Shown here one piece after another: positions 1 to 8,267 of a stretch of DNA of 64,000 nucleotides (the first letter of the stretch is position 1; every line of letters starts with the position of its first letter). The notes below the pieces were generated by a model. The model saw only the letters and a program-made list of their open reading frames with translations, made no database searches and was not told the DNA's origin. The DNA is from Thermostichus sp047462415. Lineage in GTDB: Bacteria > Cyanobacteriota > Cyanobacteriia > Thermostichales > Thermostichaceae. The stretch lies in NCBI RefSeq assembly GCF_047462415.1, contig NZ_JANSJE010000007.1:62001-126000 (forward strand). The letters are read 5' to 3'. Made by a program: the position numbers and the translations under genes.

Positions 1-698
1 TTTTGCGCCTCCAGTTGGCGCAGGTGGTGCAGGGTGGCTTTGAGGTGGGCCAGATCCCGCTCGTAAGCGGCGGCGCTGTAGCGGCGGTAGAAGGGCTGCT
101 GCGGGTGTTGCACATACCAAAGGGTCAGTTGCACCTGCTCCGGCTGGAAGGGGACTTCCAGGGGCAGTTGATCGGCCACCCCACACAGCAGCAGGGGGTA
201 GAGGCGCACCTGCCAGTCCTGGGCCAACTGTTCATCGGGGGGGCGCTGCCGCTCCGTCTTCCAATCGACAATGTGCAGGGATCCCGGGGTAATCACCAGC
301 CGATCCAGGCGGGCCATCAGCTTAAACCCCTCGATCCGCTGCCAGAGGGGCAATTCCGCCAACACCCGCCCCTGCGGATGAGCGTGGGGACTGGCCAAGA
401 ACACCTGCCACCACTGGCGTACTGTCTCATCCAAAGCAGATAAGCGGGGCTCCACCTGCCGACCGCGGCTGTGCCACTCGACCAAGCGGTGAAACTGCCG
501 CCCGCGCCTCTGCTCCAGTTCGTGCTCAGAAGCATTGGCAGCAGGCCAGATCAACCGCTCCAGGTACACATAGCGAAACAGGCGAGGACAATGATCCAGG
601 AGCGCCAAGGCGGAAGCAGACAGGTTGACCTGCTCAAGGCTCAGCCTCTCCAAAGGGGGGGCAGAGCCTACAAAAGGGGCAATCGGGATCCCAGACAT
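1..698 (-). CDS. PD-(D/E)XK nuclease family protein (RecB-type nuclease domain), 3' end cut by window edge
   Basis: I translated the minus strand from the ATG at 698; the frame stays open to base 1, so only about 232 N-terminal residues are present. They show the RecB-like nuclease layout: an aromatic-rich helix around residues 28-48 containing CPRLFRY, a GRQFHRLVE segment (His about 70), an acidic strand RLDRLVI (Asp 132), then HIVDWKT (Asp 145, Lys 147) and a Q-x-x-x-YPLLL segment near 163-170. In this superfamily those residues bind Mg2+ and cut DNA. The protein lacks any visible helicase part and resembles the stand-alone nuclease proteins of cyanobacteria. It lies last in a same-strand run behind dnaX, with an 83-base gap from the gene before it, so a link to DNA maintenance is plausible but inferred. 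Confidence 0.8.
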   Translation of the reverse strand, partial: MSGIPIAPFVGSAPPLERLSLEQVNLSASALALLDHCPRLFRYVYLERLIWPAANASEHELEQRRGRQFHRLVEWHSRGRQVEPRLSALDETVRQWWQVFLASPHAHPQGRVLAELPLWQRIEGFKLMARLDRLVITPGSLHIVDWKTERQRPPDEQLAQDWQVRLYPLLLCGVADQLPLEVPFQPEQVQLTLWYVQHPQQPFYRRYSAAAYERDLAHLKATLHHLRQLEAQ

Positions 699-781
699 GG
701 GCAAGTCCTGGCGGGGATGGGAGGAGTGCAACTGCTCTGAGCACACTTGAACTGACCTTCCACTAAAAGCTGGGGGTTGTG

Positions 782-1324
782 CTAGGCTCCTGTCGAATTT
801 GCCCAGACCCAGACAGCGACCATCCCATCCCAGAGCAACAAAAGCAGAGCCAAGCATCCGAGCAGCCCGTACATCCAAGGCTGAACGTAAGGGCGCAGCC
901 CGCCGATCTCCAGTTGGGTGTGACGTTGAACCTCGGCCAACAGACGCTGGAACCCGGCCACCCGCATCGGCAAAAGCACGCGCTCCCCAGCTTGGGTGAC
1001 TAAGTAGTACACCATACCGCCTTGGCTGGTGGAGCGGGGCTCAATGCGTTCCACATCAGCCCACCGGATCTGCCACTCCTGCCGAACAAAAGGTGGCACC
1101 CAGCCTGGGTAGGTGGCCTGCATGCCCTTTTCATCCAACTGGATCTGCTGGCTCAGGGATCCCAGGACTACTCCCCATCCCAGCAGCAGAGTTGCCCAAA
1201 GGGATCCCAGCTCAAGCGGTGTTGCCTGTTGCCGGGACAGCAAGATGGGCAGGGGCAGGCTCAATCCCCAGTACAAGGCCTGCAAAGCGTAGCGAATCAA
1301 CGGGGAGATGGGGAAGATCAACAT
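782..1324 (-). CDS. Conserved membrane protein with a PH-like central domain
   Basis: This 180-residue protein has hydrophobic segments near residues 8-30 and 40-56, a soluble central part (about 60-140) and a C-terminal hydrophobic segment near 150-174. The central part (ATYPGWVPPFVRQEWQIRW, then DVERIEPRSTSQGG) looks like the beta-rich PH-like domain of small bacterial membrane proteins, but I cannot name the family with certainty. It starts 40 bases downstream of the dnaX stop on the same strand, so it is probably cotranscribed. Function unknown. Confidence 0.7.
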   Translation of the reverse strand: MLIFPISPLIRYALQALYWGLSLPLPILLSRQQATPLELGSLWATLLLGWGVVLGSLSQQIQLDEKGMQATYPGWVPPFVRQEWQIRWADVERIEPRSTSQGGMVYYLVTQAGERVLLPMRVAGFQRLLAEVQRHTQLEIGGLRPYVQPWMYGLLGCLALLLLLWDGMVAVWVWANSTGA

Positions 1325-1364
1325 GGGCAGAGGGGGGCTCGCTTCACCAAGCTTAAGATAGCCC

Positions 1365-3596
1365 TTAAAAAGGCAGCTCCTCCTTTAAGGATTCCCTTTC
1401 TGCTTGGCGATCGACAAGCGGAAAAGACGGCTTTGCTGCTGCATTGGGAAACTCTGCAGCAGACCCTTCTGCCGGTGTCGGCGGGTCGTAGATCTCACCG
1501 GAGAGCAGGTCGAGGGATCCCTCGGCTTCTAAAGTCTCCATTGAGGAGAGCCCTGCCGCGGATCCCAACACCCCCTCCAAGTCCACCAGGCTGCCGTTGA
1601 AATGGTCGGCAAAACGGCGGGCAATCTCCGCCAGCTCATGGGTTAGTTCATAGGACTGCCGACGGTGCTCTGCATAACCTAGAGAAGCAATGCTGGTTGC
1701 TGAGCCGTTCACCTGAGCGCCCCCCACGGGATCGTTGCGCTCAGGCTCTGGCGAAGGTGGGTCAGAGGGGGGATGGTGCCCGGTACTTGGCGGGATGGGC
1801 TCCGTTGAGGAAGCAGGGCTGCTGGTGTTATCGCTTGGCAACCCTGGCGCGGCAACGGGATCGGGGGGGAGAAATGCTGTGGGCGGCAGCGGGGCGGAGC
1901 TCTTGGACTTGGTTTCGCCGGTGCGATTGGAAACCTCCGGCCTGCCGGAGCGCTGCACAACCAAGTTGAGCTGCACAGGGCGCTGCAACAGATGGTGGAG
2001 TACCGACCGCAGTTCGGCTTCTTTGCTGCGCACCTTGTCCACCAAGCCTTTGCTGGGAAAGGCAAGGGTAATCTCTTCCAGAGTCTCTTGCTGCAAATGC
2101 CCGGATCCCAGCAGGGCTTTGGTAATTGGGGAAAGGCCCTTGAGGAACTCCTCCCACCGGGGCCGCAAGAGCCTGGCGGAGGAAGCGGCGGGATCTTGCG
2201 CTTTTTCCGGGGAAGTCTCCCCTCGGCTTGGCCCTGCTGTCGGTGGCGGTGTGGAGTCCCCCGTTGCTCGAGAGGCAGGGGTTGGGAGCTTTTCAACCGC
2301 TGCTGCAGCCTGCTGCTTTTCTCCTACGACAGCGGGGGCAACGTTCCCATCGAGGTTCTTCAAGACCTCCGGCTTGCTGCTGCCCCTAGCAGAAGACGGG
2401 CCGACAACAGCTTCAGGAGAGAGAGCAGGGGATAGGTCGGCAACGGGGAGCGGCTTTCCGCCTTTGGCCTCTGTCGATGGCAGCGGGACGGCACCCTGGC
2501 GAAGCTGGCCCAGCAGATCCAGCAGGGCAATTTCCAACCAAAGCTGGGGCTGGCCGCCCTGGCGAATTTGCGGCTCGCACTGGCGCAGATGGCTCTGGGC
2601 CGCCAGCAGCATCTCCACCGAGTAGCGAGGGGCCCGCTGCTGCAGGGCTGCCCAAGTGGGATCCGTTACGGCCGCCAACTGTCGCTGTTGTGGTGCCGTC
2701 TTGGCCAGCAGCAGATCCCGGTAAAAGGCCACCAGGCTCTGCAGCAGCACCAGCGGCTCTCTGCCCCGCTCCAGCAATTGCCGCGTCTGGGCCAGCACTG
2801 CTTGCACATCCTGAGCCAGCAGGGCATCGGTCAACTCCAAAAGCTGCCGCTCCGGAATCCCGCCCACCAAGTCCCACACGGCTTCTGGGGTGATGGATCC
2901 CTCCAGCAAGCTGAGCTGATCCAACAGGCGCTCGGCGTCCCGCAGCCCTCCCTGGGCCAGTTGGGCCACCAGCTGCAAGGCTTCTGCCGTGATGGGGATC
3001 CCTTCCTGGGCGGCAATCTTGCCCAGGTGGGCCACCATGTCGTCGAGGGGAATGCGGCGAAAGTCAAAGCGCTGACAGCGGGAAACGATGGTGGGCAGAA
3101 CCCGCTGAGGGTCGGTGGTGGCCAGCACAAACACCACGCGGGGGGGCGGCTCTTCTAGGGTCTTCAGCAAAGCGTTGAAGGCGGCATTGCTGAGCATGTG
3201 GCACTCGTCGATGACATAGACCTTGTAGCGGCTATTCACCGGCGCAAACTGGGCCCGCTCGATCAGCTCGCGGATGTTGTCCACACCGGTATTGCTGGCG
3301 GCGTCGATTTCAATCACATCCAAAGAAGAGCCGGCGGTGATGGCGCGGCACTGGCTGCACACCTGACAGGGATCCGGCGTCGGCCCCTGCTCGCAATTTA
3401 GGGACTTAGCCAAAATGCGGGCGCTGGAGGTCTTGCCCGTGCCGCGCGGCCCACAGAACAAGTAGGCCGGCGCCACCCGGTTTTGCCGGATGGCATTGGT
3501 CAAAGTCTGTACCACCGCCCCTTGGCCCACCACATCGGCAAAGCGCTGCGGGCGGTATTTCAAATGAAGGGGTTCGTACTTGCCGGCAGCGGCCAT
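1365..3596 (-). CDS. dnaX: DNA polymerase III subunit gamma/tau
   Basis: DnaX is the clamp-loader ATPase that places the beta clamp on primed DNA and holds the replicase together. The N-terminus shows KYRPQRFADVVGQ, the Walker A box GPRGTGKTSS, a four-cysteine zinc site (CEQGPTPDPCQVCSQC), Walker B DECHML and the SRC sensor, all in AAA+ order. A long Pro/Ser-rich, low-complexity linker (roughly residues 385-640) leads to a C-terminal tail ending ELPF. I take the ATG at 3596 (MAAAGKYEPLHLKYRP), because the alternative upstream start is a TTG with no better ribosome site. No intein is present and the frame is unbroken. It lies 98 bases downstream of a coiled-coil gene and coaE on the same strand. 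Confidence 0.97.
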   Translation of the reverse strand: MAAAGKYEPLHLKYRPQRFADVVGQGAVVQTLTNAIRQNRVAPAYLFCGPRGTGKTSSARILAKSLNCEQGPTPDPCQVCSQCRAITAGSSLDVIEIDAASNTGVDNIRELIERAQFAPVNSRYKVYVIDECHMLSNAAFNALLKTLEEPPPRVVFVLATTDPQRVLPTIVSRCQRFDFRRIPLDDMVAHLGKIAAQEGIPITAEALQLVAQLAQGGLRDAERLLDQLSLLEGSITPEAVWDLVGGIPERQLLELTDALLAQDVQAVLAQTRQLLERGREPLVLLQSLVAFYRDLLLAKTAPQQRQLAAVTDPTWAALQQRAPRYSVEMLLAAQSHLRQCEPQIRQGGQPQLWLEIALLDLLGQLRQGAVPLPSTEAKGGKPLPVADLSPALSPEAVVGPSSARGSSKPEVLKNLDGNVAPAVVGEKQQAAAAVEKLPTPASRATGDSTPPPTAGPSRGETSPEKAQDPAASSARLLRPRWEEFLKGLSPITKALLGSGHLQQETLEEITLAFPSKGLVDKVRSKEAELRSVLHHLLQRPVQLNLVVQRSGRPEVSNRTGETKSKSSAPLPPTAFLPPDPVAAPGLPSDNTSSPASSTEPIPPSTGHHPPSDPPSPEPERNDPVGGAQVNGSATSIASLGYAEHRRQSYELTHELAEIARRFADHFNGSLVDLEGVLGSAAGLSSMETLEAEGSLDLLSGEIYDPPTPAEGSAAEFPNAAAKPSFPLVDRQAERESLKEELPF

Positions 3597-3694
3597 TTTT
3601 TGGAGATCTCCAGTCGCAATAGCGGGACGGAGTCCTTGCAAGCGCGCCCCCGCCGCAACCCCTCGATGCTGAGGCGATCCCAGGGGGGCTCCCC

Positions 3695-4222
3695 CTATTC
3701 TGGCTTCTCCCTGTGTCCCTCAGGAGCAACACCGAGTCTTGAAGAAGATGCTGCTTCCTGGGCAAGCAAAGCCTTGGGATCCCGGCGGCGCAGGGGCGGC
3801 ATCTGCGGCAATTGCACCTTCCAGCGGGGGGCATCCAGTTGATCTATGTGCTGCAGGCGGTAGCTGAGCTGGTACAGCTCCCTCTTGAGCTGGCGATTTT
3901 CTGCTTGAATGGCGGCGATGCGCTCGCGGATGGGCTGCAGGCGGGCCTGCAGCTTGCGCCGGTAGAGCTCCGGCAGCTCTTGGAGCATCTGCTCCAACAC
4001 CTGCTTTTCTTGGTAGAGCTGCTCGATCTCGGCCTCATAGCTGCGAATCTGTCGGTGTTGCTTTTCTTGGCGCAGCTCCAAAAGATCGATCTGGCTTTGC
4101 AGCAGGCGGTTGCGCTCCCGCAAAGCCTGAATCTCCTGCTCCCGCGCCGCCAGCGCTTGCACCCACCAGGACTCTGCCCTGCTATCGCCAACAGGCTCGC
4201 CGCCGCAAATCGTTTCTTGCAT
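3695..4222 (-). CDS. Coiled-coil protein between coaE and dnaX
   Basis: This 175-residue protein is dominated by heptad-like, Glu/Gln/Arg/Leu-rich sequence from about residue 20 to 130 (for example ALAAREQEIQALRERNRLL), which predicts a long coiled coil. The tail, about 45 residues, is basic and proline-containing (PPLRRRDPKALLAQ). There is no signal peptide and no catalytic motif that I recognise. It sits 36 bases after coaE and 98 bases before dnaX, all on the minus strand, so it is likely part of one transcription unit. Function unknown. Confidence 0.7.
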   Translation of the reverse strand: MQETICGGEPVGDSRAESWWVQALAAREQEIQALRERNRLLQSQIDLLELRQEKQHRQIRSYEAEIEQLYQEKQVLEQMLQELPELYRRKLQARLQPIRERIAAIQAENRQLKRELYQLSYRLQHIDQLDAPRWKVQLPQMPPLRRRDPKALLAQEAASSSRLGVAPEGHREKPE

Positions 4223-4258
4223 CGACTCTTCCTCAACCCACCATCCCCATCCGCTACT

Positions 4259-4918
4259 CTATCCAGCCTGCTGGGGCGAGGCCAGGGGTTTCTGGGAAGC
4301 CAGCGCTTGTTGCACCTGGGCTTCCAGCTCCGCCAGGGATCCGGAATTGTCCAGCACTACATGGGCGCGACGGGCCTTTTCCTCCAGGGGCCACTGGCTG
4401 GCCAGGCGAGCTTCAATTTCTGCCGGTGTCAGGAGGGGATCCCGCTGAGCCAGGCGCTGCCGCTGCTGCTCAGGGGTACAGGTCACCACCCAGATCTCGC
4501 TGACCCAGTTTTCCATGTGGGCCTCAAACAGCAGCGGGATCATCAGGCAAACGGTGGGAGGGCCGTCCTTTTGAGGATTTGCAACCCCTTCCTCAGGCGG
4601 CGCAGAGGCTCCGTGAGACTGGAGAAACTCCCGCAGCCGCGCTTTGACAAACGGGTGGATCTGGGCTTCTAGCCAGGCCCGCTCGGCGGCATCGGCAAAG
4701 ATAATCTGCCCTAACTGGCGGCGATCCAGCTCTCCAGAGGGATCCCGGATGGCCTGGCCATAGCGCTGCAGCACCCGCTCGCGGATGGGGGATCCCACCG
4801 CCAAGGCCTGGCGGGCCATCTGATCCGCATCGGCCACCGGGATCCCGTGCCGTTCCAAGATGCGGGCCACTGTGGATTTACCGGTGGCTATGCCGCCCGT
4901 CAAGCCGATGATTCTCAT
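4259..4918 (-). CDS. coaE: Dephospho-CoA kinase
   Basis: CoaE phosphorylates the 3'-hydroxyl of dephospho-CoA with ATP, the last step of coenzyme A synthesis. The N-terminus MRIIGLTGGIATGKSTVARIL carries the P-loop, followed by DADQMARQAL, the LGQIIFADAAERAWLEAQIHPFV block and the lid region QRLAQRDPLLTPAEIEARLASQ typical of the family. A Pro/Gly insert around residues 100-115 (HGASAPPEEGVANP) and a C-terminal tail bring it to 219 residues, slightly longer than the usual 200-210. It is the first gene of the minus-strand run toward dnaX, and the spacer upstream carries a C-rich repeat. Confidence 0.95.
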   Translation of the reverse strand: MRIIGLTGGIATGKSTVARILERHGIPVADADQMARQALAVGSPIRERVLQRYGQAIRDPSGELDRRQLGQIIFADAAERAWLEAQIHPFVKARLREFLQSHGASAPPEEGVANPQKDGPPTVCLMIPLLFEAHMENWVSEIWVVTCTPEQQRQRLAQRDPLLTPAEIEARLASQWPLEEKARRAHVVLDNSGSLAELEAQVQQALASQKPLASPQQAG

Positions 4919-4955
4919 GGGAGCTGTACGATTTCACACAAGTTGGAGCCAGCCT

Positions 4956-5015
4956 CTCACCCCCGGCCCCTCTCCCAGCCCTCACCCCCAGCCCCTCTCC
5001 CAGAGGGAGAGGGGA
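4956..5015. repeat. C-rich CTCACCCCC repeat, two units, the second ending in a perfect hairpin
   Basis: Two direct units begin CTCACCCCC, at 4956 and 4981. The second unit closes with a perfect 10-bp inverted repeat, CCCCTCTCCC (4992-5001) and GGGAGAGGGG (5005-5014), around a 3-base loop. The same hairpin with a different loop occurs at 52188-52210. There is no T-run next to it, so it is a dispersed structured repeat more than a classical terminator, although it lies between the cimA stop and the coaE start and could stall polymerase. Confidence 0.85.
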
Positions 5016-5034
5016 GATGGTTGAAGATCCCCCT

Positions 5035-6726
5035 TCAAGGCGAGGCCATCTGGGCAGAGGCTGGGGAAAGGCAAGGTGCTGTCAAGAGACTATACTCTAA
5101 GCCTTCCACCAAGGCCCGGCAGGAGGCTTCGATGATGTTGGTGGAAACTCCCACCGTGGTCCAGCGGCGGTGGCCATCGCTGAACTCCACCAGCACCCGC
5201 GTTTTCGCCGAGGTGCCGGCCCGCCCATCCAAGATGCGCACTTTGTAGTCGGCCAGGTGAATCCCTTCCAGTTGGGGGTAGAACTCCAGCAAGGCTTTGC
5301 GCAGCGCCCCATCCAAAGCTGCCACCGGCCCATTGCCTTCCGCTGCCGTTACCCGCGTCTGCCCTTGCACCGCAATCTTCACCGCCGCCAAGGACTGCAC
5401 ATCCCCCGCCTCACCACTGGGATCCCAGTCTTTGCTGCTCCAGTCGGAGCGGGTAGTGGTGCTGACATTAAAGCTAAGCACCTCAAATGGATGCAAGCGC
5501 TGACCTAACAGCTCCCGCACCAGCAGCTCAAAGCTGGCCTCAGCCGCCTCAAACTGATAGCCCTGCAGCTCCAGGGTCTTCAACCGCTCTAGGATCAAGC
5601 GGGCTTGGGGATCTGACTTGTCCAGCCGGATCCCGAAGCCGGCCACTTTGCTGAGGATATTGCTCAGCCCCGCTTGTTCCGAAACCACGATGCGCCGGCA
5701 GTTGCCCACCTGCTCCGGGGCAATGTGCTCGTAGGTGAGGGGGTTTTTCTGGACGGCGCTAACGTGGATCCCGCCCTTGTGGGCAAAGGCCGACCGGCCC
5801 ACAAAGGGGGCATGGTCATCCGGAGCCAGGTTGACCACCTCGCTGATGGCGCGGGAGATCTCCGTCAGGTGTTGCAGCTTCCCTTCCGGCAGACAGCGGT
5901 AGCCCAGCTTTAGTTGCAGGTTGGGGATGACGCTGCACAGGTCGGCGTTGCCACAGCGCTCCCCATAGCCGTTGATGGTGCCTTGCACCATGCGCGCCCC
6001 CGCCTGGACTGCCGCCAGGGCATTGGCCACAGCAGTGCCGGAATCGTTGTGGGTGTGGATCCCCAGGGGCAAATGCCCCAGGTGATGGGACTCGGCCAAG
6101 ACGGCTGCGGTGATGGCGGCAATCTCGGGGGGCAGGGATCCGCCGTTGGTATCGCAGAGAACCAGCCACTCCGCCCCCGCTTCTGCCGCCGCCACGAGGG
6201 TTTGCAGGGCGTAGTCGGAGTTATGGCGATAGGCGTCAAACCAGTGCTCAGCATCGTAGATCACCCGTCGCCCCTGGGAGCGCAAATAGGCGATGGTATC
6301 CCGGATCATGGCCAGGTTTTCGGCCAAGGTGGTGCCCAGCCCCTCAGTCACATGCAGATCCCAGGACTTGCCGAACACCGTCACGTAGCGGGTGCCCGCC
6401 GCCAAGATGGCCTGCAGCAGGGGGTCGTCAGCCGCCCGCCGCCCCGGCTTGCGGGTGGAGCAAAAGGCCACCAGCTCCGCCTGCTCCAGAGGCTCTTCCC
6501 GCAGTTGCCAGAAAAACTGCACATCCTTGGGATTGGCCCCCGGCCAGCCCCCCTCGATAAACGGGATCCCCAGCCGATCCAGCAGCTTGGCGATCTGGAT
6601 CTTGTCTTGCACCGACAGCGACAGCCCCTCCCGCTGCGCCCCATCCCGCAGCGTGGTGTCGTAGAGGGTGATGGCGGCTAAGCAACCAAGGACTGCGTCC
6701 TGCTGGCGCGAACGGTCAATCTTCAT
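5035..6726 (-). CDS. cimA: Citramalate synthase (2-isopropylmalate synthase / homocitrate synthase family)
   Basis: CimA condenses pyruvate with acetyl-CoA to (R)-citramalate, giving a threonine-independent route to 2-oxobutyrate and isoleucine. The TIM-barrel domain opens with LYDTTLRDGAQREGLSLS and contains GIHTHNDSGTAVAN and GERCGNADL, the signature metal-binding and CimA-type segments. The C-terminal part (about residues 420-545) is the LeuA-type allosteric domain, with GPVAALDGALRKAL and VRVLVEFSDG-like strands. At 563 residues it has CimA length. The ATG at 6726 lies inside the end of the preceding gene, which stops at 6716, an 11-base overlap that suggests coupled translation. Confidence 0.92.
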   Translation of the reverse strand: MKIDRSRQQDAVLGCLAAITLYDTTLRDGAQREGLSLSVQDKIQIAKLLDRLGIPFIEGGWPGANPKDVQFFWQLREEPLEQAELVAFCSTRKPGRRAADDPLLQAILAAGTRYVTVFGKSWDLHVTEGLGTTLAENLAMIRDTIAYLRSQGRRVIYDAEHWFDAYRHNSDYALQTLVAAAEAGAEWLVLCDTNGGSLPPEIAAITAAVLAESHHLGHLPLGIHTHNDSGTAVANALAAVQAGARMVQGTINGYGERCGNADLCSVIPNLQLKLGYRCLPEGKLQHLTEISRAISEVVNLAPDDHAPFVGRSAFAHKGGIHVSAVQKNPLTYEHIAPEQVGNCRRIVVSEQAGLSNILSKVAGFGIRLDKSDPQARLILERLKTLELQGYQFEAAEASFELLVRELLGQRLHPFEVLSFNVSTTTRSDWSSKDWDPSGEAGDVQSLAAVKIAVQGQTRVTAAEGNGPVAALDGALRKALLEFYPQLEGIHLADYKVRILDGRAGTSAKTRVLVEFSDGHRRWTTVGVSTNIIEASCRALVEGLEYSLLTAPCLSPASAQMASP

Positions 6727-7087
6727 AGCGCATCAGCTTTTTGTAAAAGGCGGTGGAGAAATCCGGCGGCTGCCCCCGCTGCATCAGGGTCACCACATCG
6801 ATGAGATAGTCCACAAACTCGTAGTTGGCAATGGAAAGCTGATAGGTGAGCTCGGCATCTTGAGCGAAGATCACCTGAACCACCGTTAAATCTGAAGGTA
6901 GCGGGGACATGTGCCAACTGGCCAAGAAGCGGACGGGATCCGCCCCCTCAATAGCCCTTTGCCCCTCCAGGTTGCCTCTTTTGTAGAGGCCCACCGCCAG
7001 GGCTAAGTACTGTCGGCGGGCAACGGCGTAATAGGGCTGATAGACGGCCACTTCTGGCGGGCTGGCAGGTTCGAGTTGCAGAGCCAT
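6716..7087 (-). CDS. Conserved hypothetical protein overlapping cimA
   Basis: From the ATG at 7087 this is a 123-residue soluble protein (MALQLEPASPPEVAVYQPYYAV). A longer reading to 7216 exists but adds 43 residues of low-quality sequence, so I prefer the internal start. The protein is rich in aromatic residues (ASWHMSPLP, IANYEFVDYLIDVVTLMQRG) and has no signal peptide or membrane span. Its stop overlaps the cimA start by 11 bases. I do not recognise the family; the tight coupling is the only hint toward amino-acid metabolism. Confidence 0.7.
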   Translation of the reverse strand: MALQLEPASPPEVAVYQPYYAVARRQYLALAVGLYKRGNLEGQRAIEGADPVRFLASWHMSPLPSDLTVVQVIFAQDAELTYQLSIANYEFVDYLIDVVTLMQRGQPPDFSTAFYKKLMRYED

Positions 7088-7343
7088 GACGGCAAGAGGA
7101 GAGAAGCGTCGATTGCGGCAACAAAGCAAGGGACTCACTGCCATCCAGCCTACCGCGTCGGCGGGCTGCTGGCCTAGAGACAGGTTGCCCGCTTGTGGGG
7201 GGATCCCGCACCTCACTTGGGAAGGAAGCGTTGGAAAGTCGGGAAACTCTGAGAAACAATAGGAAGGGAAAACCGCCCCAGGTTCTCCTCCGCCGGGCCA
7301 GGACGGCGTCCCCTTGGCCCCGACTTACCGAATTGCTGGCCTT

Positions 7344-8219
7344 ATGAACATAGCCCCAAACCCCACTGCCGACCCTCTGCTGGAGCTGGATCCCGTCCTG
7401 CAAGGCAAGTTCCACCAGCTTGTCCAAATCTTCGCCGAGATGGGGCGGGTCTTGGTGGCCTACTCAGGCGGGGTCGATAGCAGCCTGGTGGCCAAACTGG
7501 CCTGGGATCAGGTGGGGGAGCGGGCCCTGGCCGTCACTGCCGCTTCCCCGGCGCTGTTGCCCGAAGATCTGGAGGAGGCCATCCGGCAAGCCCAATACAT
7601 CGGCATTCGCCACCAGATCGTCGAGACCCAGGAGCTGCAGGATCCCCGCTACGCCGCCAACCCCGCCAACCGCTGCTACTTCTGCAAAAGCCACTTGCAC
7701 GACACCCTGCGTCAGGTGGCTAAAACTCAGGGATACGACCACGTGGCAGATGGCCTCAACGCCGACGATCTGGCCGACTATCGACCGGGAGCGCAGGCGG
7801 CCCGAGAGCGAGGCGTGCGTTCTCCCTTGGCGGAGGTGGGGATGAGCAAGCTGGAGGTGCGGCAACTGTCTCGCCACCTGGGCCTGCCCTGGTGGGACAA
7901 GCCGGCCCAGCCCTGCCTCAGCTCCCGCTTTCCCTATGGCGAGGCAATCACCGCCGAGAAGCTGCGGCGGGTGGGATTGGCAGAGCGCTATCTGCGCAGC
8001 TTGGGCTGGCAGCAAGTGCGCGTGCGCTCCGAGAAAGATACTGCCCGCATCGAACTGCTCCCTCATCAAATCGTGGAATTTGTGCAAAAAACCGATCTGG
8101 CAGCGCTGGTCAAGGCCCTGCAATCTTTTGGTTATCTCTACGTCAGTCTCGATTTGGAGGGCTACCGCAGCGGCAAGCTCAACCGCGCCCTCAACCCGCC
8201 CCCGCCGACAACGGGCTGA
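7344..8219 (+). CDS. larE: LarE-type ATP-dependent sacrificial sulfur transferase (ATP pyrophosphatase family)
   Basis: LarE adenylates a pyridinium dicarboxylate precursor and donates sulfur from one of its own cysteines (or an iron-sulfur cluster in some members) to build the nickel-pincer cofactor of lactate racemase. The PP-loop is clear: VLVAYSGGVDSSLVAKLA near residue 33, followed by NRCYFCKSHL and the PCLSSRFPYGEAI segment holding the conserved cysteine. I chose the ATG at 7344; a TTG-type start at 7314 is less likely. The usual partners LarB and LarC are not in the window, so the substrate here is not fixed by context. Closely related cyanobacterial proteins are often annotated only as PP-loop or NAD-synthase-like. 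Confidence 0.88.
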   Translation: MNIAPNPTADPLLELDPVLQGKFHQLVQIFAEMGRVLVAYSGGVDSSLVAKLAWDQVGERALAVTAASPALLPEDLEEAIRQAQYIGIRHQIVETQELQDPRYAANPANRCYFCKSHLHDTLRQVAKTQGYDHVADGLNADDLADYRPGAQAARERGVRSPLAEVGMSKLEVRQLSRHLGLPWWDKPAQPCLSSRFPYGEAITAEKLRRVGLAERYLRSLGWQQVRVRSEKDTARIELLPHQIVEFVQKTDLAALVKALQSFGYLYVSLDLEGYRSGKLNRALNPPPPTTG

Positions 8220-8267
8220 GCCAGCCTAGGGGCTTGGGCTGAAGTTTTGTGCCAGGTTTAGGGGAAT

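Noticed and set aside
1735..2625. Long plus-strand reading frame antisense to dnaX
   Set aside because: It lies wholly opposite a clear dnaX gene and has low-complexity content with no family features; a shadow of GC-rich coding DNA.
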